From Campylobacter suis (GTDB lineage: Bacteria > Campylobacterota > Campylobacteria > Campylobacterales > Campylobacteraceae), in the NCBI RefSeq assembly GCF_905120475.1, contig NZ_CAJHOE010000001.1:496001-560000 (forward strand): a DNA stretch of 64,000 nt, read 5' to 3'. The first letter of the stretch is position 1. Every line of letters starts with the position of its first letter. The notes under the pieces were generated by a model. The model was not told where the DNA came from. It saw nothing but the letters and a program-made list of their open reading frames with translations, and made no database searches. Below, piece after piece: positions 36,728-47,540 of the stretch. A program made the translations under genes and the position numbers.

Positions 36728-37394
36728 TTGTGTATTTATAGGCTAAATTTCCTAAAATTTGAGCGATTTGCACCATTATAATCAAGATAATGACCGTGTA
36801 AAACATAATGTCAGGACGAAATCTCTGATAGCCGTAGTTTATCGCCACAGCTCCAAGTCCACCACCTCCCACAGCACCTGCCATCGCTGAAAAGCCGATA
36901 TTTACGATAAGTGTGAGTGTAAAAGCTGAGATGATAGTAGGCAAAGCTTCAACAAACATTATGCGAAAAATTATCTGAAAATTTGACGCTCCAAAGCTCT
37001 TTGCAGCCTCAATAATACCACGATCCACCTCTTTAAATGCACTTTCAATTAGTCTTGCTACAAATGGAGCTGCGCCGATGGTAAGTGGCACGATGGTTGC
37101 CGTGGTGCCAATACTTGTGCCTACTATCATACGCGTAACTGGTATCAAAACGATTATTAAAATGATAAAAGGAAAACTTCTAAGAGTGTTTATAAAAACA
37201 TCAAGGATAAAGTAGGCTTTTGGATTTGGACGCAATCCATCTTTATCAAAAAGGATGAGTAAAACCGCAGGGAAAAGACCTATAACAAAGGCTAAAAATG
37301 TTGAAACCAGGCTCATATAAAGAGTTTCATTTATAGCAGGTAGTAAAATTCTATCAAAAATATCCGGAAATTTTGAAAAATCTATGCCAAACAT
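36720..37394 (-). CDS. metI: MetI-type ABC permease
   Basis: Inner-membrane permease of 224 residues with five helices. The cytoplasmic EAA loop reads IEAAKSFGASNFQIIFRIMFVEALPTIISAF (about 126-156), and GAVGGGGLGAVAINYGYQRF follows, as in MetI. It pairs with MetN encoded 79 bases upstream and, presumably, with the three MetQ proteins. It ends in a bidirectional terminator. Confidence 0.93.
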   Translation of the reverse strand: MFGIDFSKFPDIFDRILLPAINETLYMSLVSTFLAFVIGLFPAVLLILFDKDGLRPNPKAYFILDVFINTLRSFPFIILIIVLIPVTRMIVGTSIGTTATIVPLTIGAAPFVARLIESAFKEVDRGIIEAAKSFGASNFQIIFRIMFVEALPTIISAFTLTLIVNIGFSAMAGAVGGGGLGAVAINYGYQRFRPDIMFYTVIILIIMVQIAQILGNLAYKYTKK

Positions 37395-37473
37395 GAAAGT
37401 CCTTCTTGCCTATTTTTTTGTTTGATTTTAGAGTAAATTTGTATAAAAATTGATAAAAAACTATCTTGTAAAA

Positions 37474-38433
37474 TCACTCTGCTACCTCCCATAAAACGCC
37501 AATTTGTGAGATAAAATTTATCACATTTTGTTTATCTTTTTCATCGACATTTATAACTAAATTTCCAAGTGCAGTATCATTTAGCTTTTCTATCTTGCCC
37601 CAAACAATGTTAAAGTCGATATTTAGGGCTCTTGCCATTTGAGTTATCACACTTTGTTGAGCGACCTCTTTTGGAAAGTAAAGCTTGATATTTACACCAC
37701 TTTCAGGCAAAAACTCATCTTCTCCCAAGAATTCTTTCATCTTTAAATTTGGCTTTAAAAACAGCTCTTCTATCCTGCCAGCACCAATTATCTTGCCGTG
37801 CTCCAGTAGTACTGCTTTATGAGCGATATTTTTTACGACTTCCATCTCGTGCGTAACTAGCACGACTGTGATACCAAGCTCTTTGTTTATGCGTTTTAAA
37901 AGCTCAAGTACTCCCTTTGTTGTGTTTGGATCAAGCGCGGATGTTGCCTCGTCTGATAGTAAAATTTTAGGGCTTAAAGCCAGGGCACGGGCGATCGCCA
38001 CACGCTGCTTTTGACCGCCACTTAGTGCATTTGGATAGCTTTTTGTTTTACTTTCAAGTCCAACTAAATTTAAAAGTTCATTTACGCGAGAACGGATAAA
38101 ATCCTCTTTCATGCCCCAAAATCTAAGCGGAGTTGCTACATTTTCAAAGACGGTTTTACGGCTCATTAGTGCAAAGTGCTGAAATATCATGCCTATCTCT
38201 TTTCTGAAATTTCTTAGCTCATCGCCGCTTATTTGATTTAGCTCTTTACCAAAGACTTTTACACTTCCTCCTTGATAGCTTTCAAGCCCATTTATGCACC
38301 GAAGTATTGTACTTTTGCCAGCACCACTATGCCCGACAAGTGCAAAAATTTCGCCACTTTTTATATCAAGACTTACATCATCTATCGTAAGAGTATCGCC
38401 GTAGTATTTTTTGAGGTTTTTTATCTCGATCAA
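37474..38433 (-). CDS. metN: MetN-type ABC ATPase with NIL domain
   Basis: ATPase of 319 residues for methionine import. Walker [10 protein letters not shown] (about 34-42), signature [15 protein letters not shown], Walker [14 protein letters not shown]. Residues about 245-319 form the C-terminal NIL/ACT-like domain that binds methionine and inhibits transport when the cell is replete. The start is TTG at 38433 with AAGGA in front. It lies 11 bases behind the ddh-like gene, so the two are probably co-transcribed. Confidence 0.94.
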   Translation of the reverse strand: MIEIKNLKKYYGDTLTIDDVSLDIKSGEIFALVGHSGAGKSTILRCINGLESYQGGSVKVFGKELNQISGDELRNFRKEIGMIFQHFALMSRKTVFENVATPLRFWGMKEDFIRSRVNELLNLVGLESKTKSYPNALSGGQKQRVAIARALALSPKILLSDEATSALDPNTTKGVLELLKRINKELGITVVLVTHEMEVVKNIAHKAVLLEHGKIIGAGRIEELFLKPNLKMKEFLGEDEFLPESGVNIKLYFPKEVAQQSVITQMARALNIDFNIVWGKIEKLNDTALGNLVINVDEKDKQNVINFISQIGVLWEVAE

Positions 38434-38444
38434 AATATTTTTCC

Positions 38445-39425
38445 TTATAAAATTTCTGCTCTTAACTCTTCTGGTGTCTTTGGTGAGATAAGTGCTGGAG
38501 CTATGTCAAACACACTGTATGCGCCACTTTCACCTTTTTTAGCTAAGCGGTAAGCTGCTCTTGCATAAGCCACTAAGACGCTTGCTGTAAATTCAGGATT
38601 TGAGTCAAGTTTTAAGCTATACTCTATGATGTGCTTTGTTTCGCCATTTTCACCACTAACGCCACTTCTTAGCACAAATCCACCGTGCGGTATGCCACCA
38701 TGTTCACGCTTTAGTGTTTCAAGATCGATAAAATTTACGCTTGTATCATAGTCGGCAAAATAGTTTGGCATAGTTTTTATCTCACGCTCTATGCTTGCTT
38801 TATCAGCCCCATCTTCTACTACGACATAGCACTCACGAAGATGTTTTGCTCTCGTGCTAAGCTCTGGGTTTTCGCCGTTTCGCACGCTTTGTAGTGCAGT
38901 GTCTATTGGCACGGTGTATTGTCTAGCATCGATGACACCTTTGATACGGCGGATAGCATCAGAGTGCCCTTGGCTTACGCCTTTGCCCCAAAATGTATAA
39001 GTCTTTCCGTTTTCTAATACACTTTCGCCAAAAAGGCGGTTTAATGAAAACATACCAGGATCCCAGCCTACCGCTATGATGCCTACTTTTTTATTCTCTT
39101 TTGCTAATTTATCGACATTTACAAAATGCTCTGGAATTTTAGCGTGAGTATCAAAACTATCAACGACATTAAAATTTCTAACAAACTCAGGAGTTTGCTC
39201 TGGTAGGTCAGTTGCACTACCACCACAAAGTATCAAAACATCGATATTATCTTTATGTGATAAAATTTCATCTATATTATAAACGCTTGCTCCGCATGTT
39301 TTTACGCTTTTTGGATCTCTTCTTGAAAAAACACCGACTGTTTCTAGATCTTTGCTATTTTTTACTGCTAGTTCGACACCGCGACCTAGGTTACCATATC
39401 CTAAAATTCCTACTTTTATTTTCAT
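38445..39425 (-). CDS. ddh: Diaminopimelate dehydrogenase-like oxidoreductase
   Basis: NADP-dependent dehydrogenase of 326 residues. The N-terminus is a Rossmann site ([18 protein letters not shown]), and [47 protein letters not shown] and [10 protein letters not shown] match meso-diaminopimelate D-dehydrogenase. That enzyme makes meso-DAP from tetrahydrodipicolinate and ammonia in one step, or acts as a D-amino-acid dehydrogenase in related proteins. It is the first gene of ddh-metN-metI, an arrangement that hints at sulfur or D-amino-acid metabolism. The family is clear; the true substrate is not. Confidence 0.87.
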   Translation of the reverse strand: MKIKVGILGYGNLGRGVELAVKNSKDLETVGVFSRRDPKSVKTCGASVYNIDEILSHKDNIDVLILCGGSATDLPEQTPEFVRNFNVVDSFDTHAKIPEHFVNVDKLAKENKKVGIIAVGWDPGMFSLNRLFGESVLENGKTYTFWGKGVSQGHSDAIRRIKGVIDARQYTVPIDTALQSVRNGENPELSTRAKHLRECYVVVEDGADKASIEREIKTMPNYFADYDTSVNFIDLETLKREHGGIPHGGFVLRSGVSGENGETKHIIEYSLKLDSNPEFTASVLVAYARAAYRLAKKGESGAYSVFDIAPALISPKTPEELRAEIL

Positions 39426-39502
39426 TATTTTCCTTTGTATAGTTAAATTTGTTATTTAAATGGTTTTGCTAAAACGCATTTTTTAACGCTGAGATTATAA
39501 TA

Positions 39503-39649
39503 TTATTTCATTAAAAAATAATAAATCACATATATCCAGCTTAAAAATCCATGTATTATCGCCCACAATATGCTTTTATTAGCACTCCAAGATAGAGCAA
39601 CTGCAACAACTGTGCCAAGTGTAAAACCACCGATACTACCTTTTAGCAT
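39503..39649 (-). CDS. 48-residue hydrophobic membrane protein
   Basis: Short frame starting MLKGSIGGFTLGTVVAVAL, preceded by AAGGAGAAAAA as a strong ribosome site. It has two hydrophobic stretches (about 5-20 and 27-45) with a short polar WSANKS turn, so it is probably a two-helix inner-membrane hairpin. It begins 21 bases behind the valS stop on the same strand and so may be co-transcribed with valS. I recognise no family. Confidence 0.7.
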   Translation of the reverse strand: MLKGSIGGFTLGTVVAVALSWSANKSILWAIIHGFLSWIYVIYYFLMK

Positions 39650-39670
39650 TTTTTCTCCTTGTTGTTCTAG

Positions 39671-42319
39671 TTATAAAGCCCCAATAGCCTTTAGTTCGCC
39701 ACAAACCTTAGCAAATTTCTCTTCTGCATTTTGCAGGGCTTCACGATTTGTTTCGACCACATTTTTTGGAGCCGAAGCTACAAATTTTTCATTATTTAGC
39801 ATAGCGCTTAGCTTAGCTATCTCTTTTTCTAGCTTATTTTTTTGAGAGCTTAAGCGCTCTTTCATCGCACTTGTATCAATGCCTTCAAGCGGTATAAATG
39901 TGCTTAAATTTTCGCTTACATCTACGGCTGAATTTGCGATATTTTCATCACTAAAGCCTATCTCTTCGCATTTTGCAAGAAGCTTTATATAGTTTGTAAA
40001 TTCGCTTAGCCCACTATTTTTATCATTTAGCTTTATAAATGCCTTTTTGATTTTTGAATTTCCAAGCTCAACTGTCGCTTTTGCACGGCGCACGCTCACG
40101 ATAGCTTCTATGATATATTCAAAATTTTGCTCTATTTTTATATCTCTACTCACATCAGCTGGATAGCTTTGAACCATTATCGAAGCTTCATTCTCTAGGC
40201 TCGTTCCACTAAGTTCATGGAAAAGATACTCTGAGATAAACGGCATAAACGGGCTTAGCAAACGCATAGCTTCTTTAAATATCGCTCCAAGCTCACCTAT
40301 AGCCTCTTTATCTGCCTTGCTAAGTTCTATGCCCCAGTCGCAAAACTCATCCCATAGAAATTTATAAAGCGCGTTTGCCGCGTCATTAAATCTATATGCA
40401 TCGATATTTTCTCTAACCTCTTTTACGCAGTTATTAAACCTTGAGAGCATGTATCTGCCAAGGCTAGTTTTTGTCTGTATATCGCTTAAATTTTGAAATT
40501 TAGACTCATTTAGTAACAAAAATTTACTCGCATTATAAAGTTTGTTTGTAAAATTTCTAACAAGAACGAGTTTTTCTTCGCTTAGTCTTATGTCGCGCCC
40601 TTGAACCGCAAGAAGAGCTAGTGTAAAGCGTAAAATATCAGCCGAATACTCATCTATCTTATCGAGAGGATCTATGATATTTCCACTACTTTTGCTCATC
40701 TTTTTACCATCTTTATCTTTTACAAGGGCGTGCAAGTAAATATCTTTAAAAGGAATTTGGCCTAGAGCATTTTCGCTTTGAAACATCATCCTTGCTACCC
40801 AGAAAAATAGTATGTCAAAGCCAGTGATTAGCATTGTATTTGGGTAAAATTCTCTAAGATCGCTTTCAAACCATTTTTCATTTTTCAAACTCTTGCCATT
40901 GCCCCAGCCAAGCGTTGATATAGGCCACAAACCGCTACTAAACCAAGTATCAAGCACATCTGGGTCTTGATGAAAGTGCTTTTTGCCACATTTTGGACAG
41001 CACTCTGGCTCATCTTCTTCGCTAGCCCACTCATGCCCGCACTCATCACAGTAAAATACGGGAATTTGATGTCCCCACCAAAGCTGGCGACTGATACACC
41101 AGTCTTTTAGTTCGCGCATCCAAGCATTAAAGCTGTTTATCCAGTGGCTTGGGTAAAACTGCGCTGCGCCTTCATTTACCTTTTTTATCGCATCTTGGGC
41201 AATATCATTTTTGACAAACCACTGCTTTGATATGTATGGCTCGACCACATTTTTGCAGCGGTAGCAGTATCCAACTTGGTTTTGATAATCTTCTGTTTTT
41301 TCTACATTTCCTAGCTTTTCAAGCTCAGCAACTATAACATCGCGCGCCTCTAAACGCTCAAGTCCAGCAAATTTATCGCAGTGTTCGTTTAAAATTCCAT
41401 TCTCATCAAAAATAGTTAAAAACTCCAAGTCGTGGCGCTTTCCAACTTCATAGTCGTTAATGTTGTGCGCTGGAGTAACCTTAACAAGACCTGTTCCAAA
41501 CTCCATATCAACATGCTCATCTGCGATGATAGGAATTTGTCGGTTGATTATCGGTAATATCACCTTTTTGCCGATTAAATGCTTATACCTATCATCGTTT
41601 GGATTTACCATGACAGCGGTATCGCCAAAGTATGTTTCTGGTCTAGTTGTGGCGATGATGATATAAGGCTTTGTGTCTGAAATTTCATTTGAGTTTTCTG
41701 CCAAATAGTATCTAATGTGATAAAGTTTTGCGTTATTTTCTTTATGCTCCACCTCTACATCGCTTAACGCGCCATCGTGAGTGCACCAGTTTACCATGTA
41801 GTTACCACGGACAATTAGCCCTTTTTCATATAAATTTACAAAAGCCTTTTTTACAGCCTTTTTTAGCCCCTCATCCATAGTAAAGCGCTCTCTACTCCAT
41901 GCTGGAGTGATACCAAGACGGCGCATCTGATGAACTATCTGACCGCCACTTTTTTCCTTCCACTCCCAGACTTTTTCAAGGAATTTCTCGCGCCCAAGCT
42001 CCTCTTTTTTTATATTTTGTGCTAAAAGTTGCTTTTCTACAACATTTTGCGTAGCTATGCCAGCATGATCAAGCCCAGGCTGCCAAAGTGTTTTAAAGCC
42101 ATCCATACGCTTATAACGAGTCATGATATCTTGGAGTGTAAAGGTTAGTGAGTGTCCGATATGAAGCACGCCTGTAACATTTGGCGGCGGCATCATGATA
42201 CAGAAATTTTTGTTGTTTTTTTGGATATTTTTATTGCCATCTATCTCAAAATATCCGCGCTCTTCGCAAATTTTATAAAATTTTTCTTCTATCTCTTTTG
42301 GGTCATAAAATTCAGCCAC
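39671..42319 (-). CDS. valS: Valyl-tRNA synthetase
   Basis: Class I synthetase of 882 residues. The HIGH motif is GVLHIGHS (about 50-57), the editing domain is at about 190-350 with the GTGLVKVTPAHN motif, and KMSKS occurs as DGKKMSKSSGN (about 528-538). The C-terminus is the coiled coil typical of ValRS (EGIDTSAMKERLSSQKNKLEKEIAK). Two zinc-type clusters appear: CYRCKNV and CDECGHEW...CCPKCGKKH (about 416-450). Confidence 0.98.
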   Translation of the reverse strand: MAEFYDPKEIEEKFYKICEERGYFEIDGNKNIQKNNKNFCIMMPPPNVTGVLHIGHSLTFTLQDIMTRYKRMDGFKTLWQPGLDHAGIATQNVVEKQLLAQNIKKEELGREKFLEKVWEWKEKSGGQIVHQMRRLGITPAWSRERFTMDEGLKKAVKKAFVNLYEKGLIVRGNYMVNWCTHDGALSDVEVEHKENNAKLYHIRYYLAENSNEISDTKPYIIIATTRPETYFGDTAVMVNPNDDRYKHLIGKKVILPIINRQIPIIADEHVDMEFGTGLVKVTPAHNINDYEVGKRHDLEFLTIFDENGILNEHCDKFAGLERLEARDVIVAELEKLGNVEKTEDYQNQVGYCYRCKNVVEPYISKQWFVKNDIAQDAIKKVNEGAAQFYPSHWINSFNAWMRELKDWCISRQLWWGHQIPVFYCDECGHEWASEEDEPECCPKCGKKHFHQDPDVLDTWFSSGLWPISTLGWGNGKSLKNEKWFESDLREFYPNTMLITGFDILFFWVARMMFQSENALGQIPFKDIYLHALVKDKDGKKMSKSSGNIIDPLDKIDEYSADILRFTLALLAVQGRDIRLSEEKLVLVRNFTNKLYNASKFLLLNESKFQNLSDIQTKTSLGRYMLSRFNNCVKEVRENIDAYRFNDAANALYKFLWDEFCDWGIELSKADKEAIGELGAIFKEAMRLLSPFMPFISEYLFHELSGTSLENEASIMVQSYPADVSRDIKIEQNFEYIIEAIVSVRRAKATVELGNSKIKKAFIKLNDKNSGLSEFTNYIKLLAKCEEIGFSDENIANSAVDVSENLSTFIPLEGIDTSAMKERLSSQKNKLEKEIAKLSAMLNNEKFVASAPKNVVETNREALQNAEEKFAKVCGELKAIGAL

Positions 42320-42399
42320 GATACTTCCTTAAATTTAGCTTTTAAAAGTATTCGATTTTAGCAAAAAAATGTTTAAATTTGGCTTTTTAAGGATAGGGT

Positions 42400-42417
42400 A
42401 GGGGGTGCACACCCCCT
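42400..42417 (-). terminator. GC-rich terminator after the alpha-2-macroglobulin gene
   Basis: AGGGGGT and ACCCCCT form a 7-bp stem with a 4-base loop a few bases behind the stop codon (42425) on the minus strand. No strong U-run follows. Confidence 0.6.
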
Positions 42418-42424
42418 TTGAGAA

Positions 42425-45400
42425 TCATTTTACGATAAAGCTTTTTTGAGCCAAATCATAATCGTTTTGCTCTTCATTATACATGTTTTCAACACTTACC
42501 GCGGGTAGGTTACACTTTCCTTTTAAAACGACCCTGTAAGGAGTAAATAGCGTTTTGCTAGCCCCTTCATGAAGATCAAAAAAGCTTATAGTGCGATCAT
42601 CTTTTAATGTCTGATACTGTAAATTTAAGCTATTTTTTAGTATCTCTGGTCGATTGATGTTTGTTATATTTTCATTTATAGCTTCAAAACAAGTGCTAGT
42701 TATCTCGTTTATTACGCCAACTTCAATGGGGCTTTTTGCGCTAATCTCAAGTTTTGAGTAGATAACATCATTTTCTTTAAGTGAGTTTAAGGATATTTCT
42801 TTACCATTTTTATCCACAAAAGTTCTAAAAATATCAAGCTCTTTTTGATCTTTTTGGTGTTTGATGTTAAGGTCTGTGTATGCGCTTGAGATTATGCTTA
42901 TAAAAATAGGAGTGCTAGGATCTATGCTAAATTCGCCATTTTTAGAGGTTATATTTACGCTTGCACCTTTTTGAAATTCGGTAGTTTTTTCATCATAAGT
43001 TAGTTTAAAATTAGCACCGTCTTGATTTGGAAAATAGGCATTTAATGCACGCAAAACAAAGGCTCGCTCTTGTGTTGAGTTTGTGCTGTTTATCTTTGTT
43101 ATAAGCTCTTTTGCAAGCTTATCAGAAAATGAGTCTTTTTCAAAATGCTTCGCATGTAAAAATAGCACAAATGCGTCATCTCTAAATGTTGAGTGAAAAT
43201 TTTCATTGCTATTTTGTGTGGTTTGATTTTGTGTTTTTTTATTTTTTATAATAGAGTTTGCCTCTTTTTCATATCCTGAAATTTTAAAAACAGAAGCCAT
43301 CAAATAGCTATCTAACAAGTTTCTTGTGTAGGCTTTTGAGTCATAAAGTGTATTTAGTCTAGACTTGTCTATGGCGTTAAATTTTGCTAGGACATAAAGT
43401 GCGTAGAGTGCTTGTGTTTGATTTTTTAGTTTTAACTCTTTTATCCCGTTTATAGTGCGGTTTTTAGTACTTTTATCGACGCTAAAACCTGCATTATCAA
43501 GCTCAAAAATAGTATCGGCTGCATAGATTGAAGCAAAAGTATTTACATCTGTAACTTCACTCCAGTAGCCAAATTCTCCGCTACTTTTTTGCATTTTTAT
43601 TAGTTCGTTTAAGCCACTTTTTATAAAGCGTATCCTATCTTGCTCTTGCATCTCGTTTGCGCTTTTTGCGTGAAGTAGGGCAAGAAGCCTGCTAGAGCGT
43701 TGCTCCGAACACCCATAAGGATACTCAATCAAATTTTTTGAAAGAGTGGCAACTAGGCTTGAGATGGATGTTGAAGCGTCTATATTGATATTTTCAAAGC
43801 CTAGCGGAAGCTGAAAATTTCTTGCTTTTTCAATGCTATAGCTTTTAGCAAAAGTACTTTTTGGGTATTTGTGTATTATATCAAGTTTGCTTGTATGAGT
43901 AAAAATTTCACCTTCTTCTTCTTTTGCTATGATCTCAAAATTTGCCTTGCCAACCTCTTTTGCGTTCAACCTTAGCTCTAAAACTTCGCTTTGTTTTGGA
44001 TCTATGCTTATGCTTGTAGTGCTTAAATTTACATCTAAATTTTGACTAGAAGTTATACTTAGTTCTAGATTTTTCTCTTTATCAGTGGTATTTATTAGTC
44101 TTAAAAGTGCTTGTATCTCATCATCTTTTACAATGTAGCTTAATATACTAGGTTTTAGTACAACATCATCTTTTATGATTATTTTTTGGCTTGCTACGCC
44201 TATTTTATCATCATTTGTGCTTATAGTATCGACTCTAAGGGCTGAATTTAATCCTTGGGGAATTTTTATCTCATATACCGCAGTGCCATTTTTATCAGCT
44301 TTTAATCGAGCCATCTTTACAAAGCTCTCAATGTTTTTGCTATCAACAGGACTTTCGTGCTTTGCCATGCGTGCAGCCATTAGCATATTTGTCATATCTC
44401 CACCAAAATTTAAAACCTTACCAGCAACTTCATAGCTTGCTAGGCTGTTATATATGTCATAGTCAAAAACTCCGTCATTTAGCTGTTTTGTGAAATATTT
44501 TAGTGGATTTGGGCTTTCTTGATTTGTGATGTTTAGCACTCCAAGATCTACTGCAAATAGTGATACATCTGAGTTTGGAGCGGTTTTAATCTCTATGCGG
44601 ACTCTTTGGTTTGTTTTTGCGGTTTTTGGAGCATTTATGCTAGTTTTAAGCTCTTTATGCGAAACATCGGCTTTTGCGTAAACTTTAGAGTAAGCTCTAA
44701 AAGGCACATTTGATTGATCGGCAAGTCTGTAAATGCTAGCACTCACATAGCCTCCATCAAAGCCCTCTGGCACTTCAAATTTTGCATTTGCTGAATTGTT
44801 TTTAATATGAGTTAGTTTATGAGCTATAACACCATTTGCTTCAAGGGTTATAAGTGCCATACCCTCTTTTATGACTGAGCTAATATCGGCATTTATCATC
44901 TCTCCAGCTTTGTATTTTTGAGCATTTAGCTTAATTTGCGCTTGAGTTAGCTCATTTGTTGGGGCTAGTGTTGAATAGTTAAAGCCACTTACGCTTATAT
45001 CTACACTCGCACTTGCGCCGCTTATCTCATCTTTTGCTACAACTGTGTATTCGCCACTTTGTAAAAATTCATATTCAAAGGGTTCTGATTTTATAAATTC
45101 TGCTACATCTTCAAGCTCTTTAAACCATCGTAAATGCCCATACTCATTTATGTTATACTGCCAGACGGTGCGTTTTATCTGAAATTTTATATCCTTTTTT
45201 TGTGGTAAAAATGCAGTCGTATCAAGCGATATAGCCTGAAGTTTTACCTTTTCGTTTGGCTCGATAAATGTCTTATTTGCATGCACTCCTACAACATTAT
45301 CAAACGGAAAAATTTCAAAATTTTTAACATCACTTACGCTCTTACCATCATCATTTGTGCTAAATGTAAGAAGCGCATCGATAACATTTGCAGAGTTTTG

Positions 45401-47539
45401 CGGTAGATGTATGGCAAAAGCTTGTTGGGCTGTGCCGTTATTTTCAAGCTTAAAATTTTTAAATATACTTTGGTATTCGCTATTTTTTAGAGTATGATTT
45501 TTAAAGCTAAAGTCCTTGTATGTTTCATTTTTATACTCTTTGTTAAACATGCTAAGCTCGGCTGTTGCACTTAAATTTCCAGCCACAGAGCCAAAAAGAT
45601 AGGTGCTTGTAAAATTTGCTAGGATAACTTCGTTGTTTTTAAAATTTTCTTTTTGTAAAGATATCTCATTTTTTATCCGAGATGGTGTAAAGCTTTCTAC
45701 AAAAAAAGGAACGCTTCTTATCTTTTTTGAGGCATATATGACATCAAGCATGAATTTTCCAGTAAGCTCGCTAGAAAGGCTTTTGTTAAAATCAACAACA
45801 CCAAATTCGTTTGTTTTTAGGCTGGATTCTATGAGTTTTTTGTTTTGTGGATCGCTAAAAACGAGTCTAACTGGCATTTGATTTAACGGCTTAAAGTCAT
45901 CAGTCCTTAGGTATATGGTGCCTTGTATGCTCTCGTTTGGGCGGATAATGTTACTTGCAAAATGCACAAACGCATTTACGCTCTCATTTGCATCTTGTTT
46001 TTTATAGTAGGCATTTTTGTTTAGTTTGTCATGCTCGTTTATAATAAGAAAATTTTGCTCCTTGCCAAGACTGACCACAACTGACTTTGCGTTTTTGTAA
46101 ATATCTTTTTTGCTAAGTCTATAAATTCCCTCATCATTTGTTGCCCCTACGCCAAGCTCTTCATTTTTATGCCCATAAATTTTGACATTTGCATTTGCTA
46201 ACATCATGCTCTCTCCAATGCGATTAGCAAAGACAAAAAGCTCATCTTTGCTCATCTTTGCGTTTACGGCGATGTCGCTTAGATATACAGCTTTTTGTAA
46301 AAGCTTGTCTTTATCGTAAAAGATATTTATAAGATAAACACCATCACCAGAGCCAGCAAAGTCCAGCTTTATCTTATGTTCTTGTAGTTGGTTTAAGGCT
46401 CCGCCGAGGTCGTAGGTTTTAGAGGCTACTTCGGTTGTAAGCCCGTTAAGTTCGTGCTGTTTGAAATTTAAAAAGTATCTGTAATTTTGTTCGCTAAGTT
46501 TTTCTATTACTACTTTTATTTGTGGTGTATTTGCGCTTTTTATACCGATAGCACCTACGCTTGAGATATATGGAAGATCATTTATAAAACTTACAAATGG
46601 CTTTAAATCCCCAAGCTTTACGCTAAAATTTTGCTTGCTTCTAAGTATACTATACTCATCTCCAAAGCCTGGTAAAAGCTCTATATCATACTCGGTTTGT
46701 GGCATAAACTCATCACTTAGTATGGTAAAATAGTACCCAAATTCCCCATCTATCTTCTCGCTTTCTCTTTGATAGTAATAGATGTATTCTGCTTGTGAGA
46801 TGTTGAAATTTTTAATGCCTGAAATTTTTATAAATTTCTTAGCACCATCTGTCTTTATGTAATCTTTTAGATAAAATCTTATCCCCATTTTGCCATTTTC
46901 AAGTTGTGCTGAGACCGGTGTAGCTAGAGTGAGTGTTTTTGCTTTTTCATTATCGGTAAAATTTGGTTTTTCCGCATTGGTTTTGCTAAAATTTTTATTA
47001 AAATCTTTTAGAGTCTCTGCTCCGTAAATACTTTTAAAGCCTTTTGCAAGGCTAAAATTTGGCTCTAAAATATCCTCATTAAGAGTTATAAGAACATCTT
47101 TTTTGCTAAGCATTTGTGTGCTAAAGCTTGCTTGATCTATCTTTAGGGAATTTGCTAGTTCGCTTGCATTTATATCATCATTAAACGCTATGACATAGTT
47201 TTTTGGGCTTATCTTTTTTAGCTCTTTGACGGCAAAGTTATCTGTTTGAAATTCTGTCTTGCTCTCTTTGGCTGTGCAGATATATTGCATACCAGCGTGC
47301 AAATTTGGCTGATAAATTATGATACTTTTTTTTGAATATTCGCTAATGCCTTCAATGCTTGGGCTACATTTTACAAGCTCTTTGTTGGTTACTTTGCCTA
47401 TTAAATTTTTACTAAATTCATTTTTTATGCCAAGCTCAAGTGTTAAGCCATCATCAAAAATCTGAGCTTCTCCATTAAGCTCAAAAGCGTAAGTGGAAAT
47501 AGTAAACGCAAGTGGCAAAAAAAGACGCGCTAAAAGCAT
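42425..47539 (-). CDS. Bacterial alpha-2-macroglobulin (YfhM-like)
   Basis: Large periplasmic protein of 1704 residues thought to trap foreign proteases through a thioester. A signal peptide (LFLPLAFTISTYAFE) opens it, a series of macroglobulin beta domains follows, and the thioester motif CSEQ lies at about 1277 in EYPYGCSEQRSSRLLAL. The alpha-alpha barrel comes after it, and a receptor-like domain ends the protein. Unlike E. coli YfhM, no lipobox cysteine follows the signal peptide, so membrane anchoring is uncertain. It is encoded directly behind pbpC, the classical partner gene: both could repair and guard the wall after damage. Confidence 0.93.
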   Translation of the reverse strand: MLLARLFLPLAFTISTYAFELNGEAQIFDDGLTLELGIKNEFSKNLIGKVTNKELVKCSPSIEGISEYSKKSIIIYQPNLHAGMQYICTAKESKTEFQTDNFAVKELKKISPKNYVIAFNDDINASELANSLKIDQASFSTQMLSKKDVLITLNEDILEPNFSLAKGFKSIYGAETLKDFNKNFSKTNAEKPNFTDNEKAKTLTLATPVSAQLENGKMGIRFYLKDYIKTDGAKKFIKISGIKNFNISQAEYIYYYQRESEKIDGEFGYYFTILSDEFMPQTEYDIELLPGFGDEYSILRSKQNFSVKLGDLKPFVSFINDLPYISSVGAIGIKSANTPQIKVVIEKLSEQNYRYFLNFKQHELNGLTTEVASKTYDLGGALNQLQEHKIKLDFAGSGDGVYLINIFYDKDKLLQKAVYLSDIAVNAKMSKDELFVFANRIGESMMLANANVKIYGHKNEELGVGATNDEGIYRLSKKDIYKNAKSVVVSLGKEQNFLIINEHDKLNKNAYYKKQDANESVNAFVHFASNIIRPNESIQGTIYLRTDDFKPLNQMPVRLVFSDPQNKKLIESSLKTNEFGVVDFNKSLSSELTGKFMLDVIYASKKIRSVPFFVESFTPSRIKNEISLQKENFKNNEVILANFTSTYLFGSVAGNLSATAELSMFNKEYKNETYKDFSFKNHTLKNSEYQSIFKNFKLENNGTAQQAFAIHLPQNSANVIDALLTFSTNDDGKSVSDVKNFEIFPFDNVVGVHANKTFIEPNEKVKLQAISLDTTAFLPQKKDIKFQIKRTVWQYNINEYGHLRWFKELEDVAEFIKSEPFEYEFLQSGEYTVVAKDEISGASASVDISVSGFNYSTLAPTNELTQAQIKLNAQKYKAGEMINADISSVIKEGMALITLEANGVIAHKLTHIKNNSANAKFEVPEGFDGGYVSASIYRLADQSNVPFRAYSKVYAKADVSHKELKTSINAPKTAKTNQRVRIEIKTAPNSDVSLFAVDLGVLNITNQESPNPLKYFTKQLNDGVFDYDIYNSLASYEVAGKVLNFGGDMTNMLMAARMAKHESPVDSKNIESFVKMARLKADKNGTAVYEIKIPQGLNSALRVDTISTNDDKIGVASQKIIIKDDVVLKPSILSYIVKDDEIQALLRLINTTDKEKNLELSITSSQNLDVNLSTTSISIDPKQSEVLELRLNAKEVGKANFEIIAKEEEGEIFTHTSKLDIIHKYPKSTFAKSYSIEKARNFQLPLGFENINIDASTSISSLVATLSKNLIEYPYGCSEQRSSRLLALLHAKSANEMQEQDRIRFIKSGLNELIKMQKSSGEFGYWSEVTDVNTFASIYAADTIFELDNAGFSVDKSTKNRTINGIKELKLKNQTQALYALYVLAKFNAIDKSRLNTLYDSKAYTRNLLDSYLMASVFKISGYEKEANSIIKNKKTQNQTTQNSNENFHSTFRDDAFVLFLHAKHFEKDSFSDKLAKELITKINSTNSTQERAFVLRALNAYFPNQDGANFKLTYDEKTTEFQKGASVNITSKNGEFSIDPSTPIFISIISSAYTDLNIKHQKDQKELDIFRTFVDKNGKEISLNSLKENDVIYSKLEISAKSPIEVGVINEITSTCFEAINENITNINRPEILKNSLNLQYQTLKDDRTISFFDLHEGASKTLFTPYRVVLKGKCNLPAVSVENMYNEEQNDYDLAQKSFIVK

Positions 47540-47540
47540 A

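Noticed and set aside
42400-42417. Short G/C tracts as phase-variable repeats
   Set aside because: Runs of five G or C are too short for contingency-type slippage and form the arms of a hairpin; no longer homopolymeric G tract was found in the surface-glycan genes.
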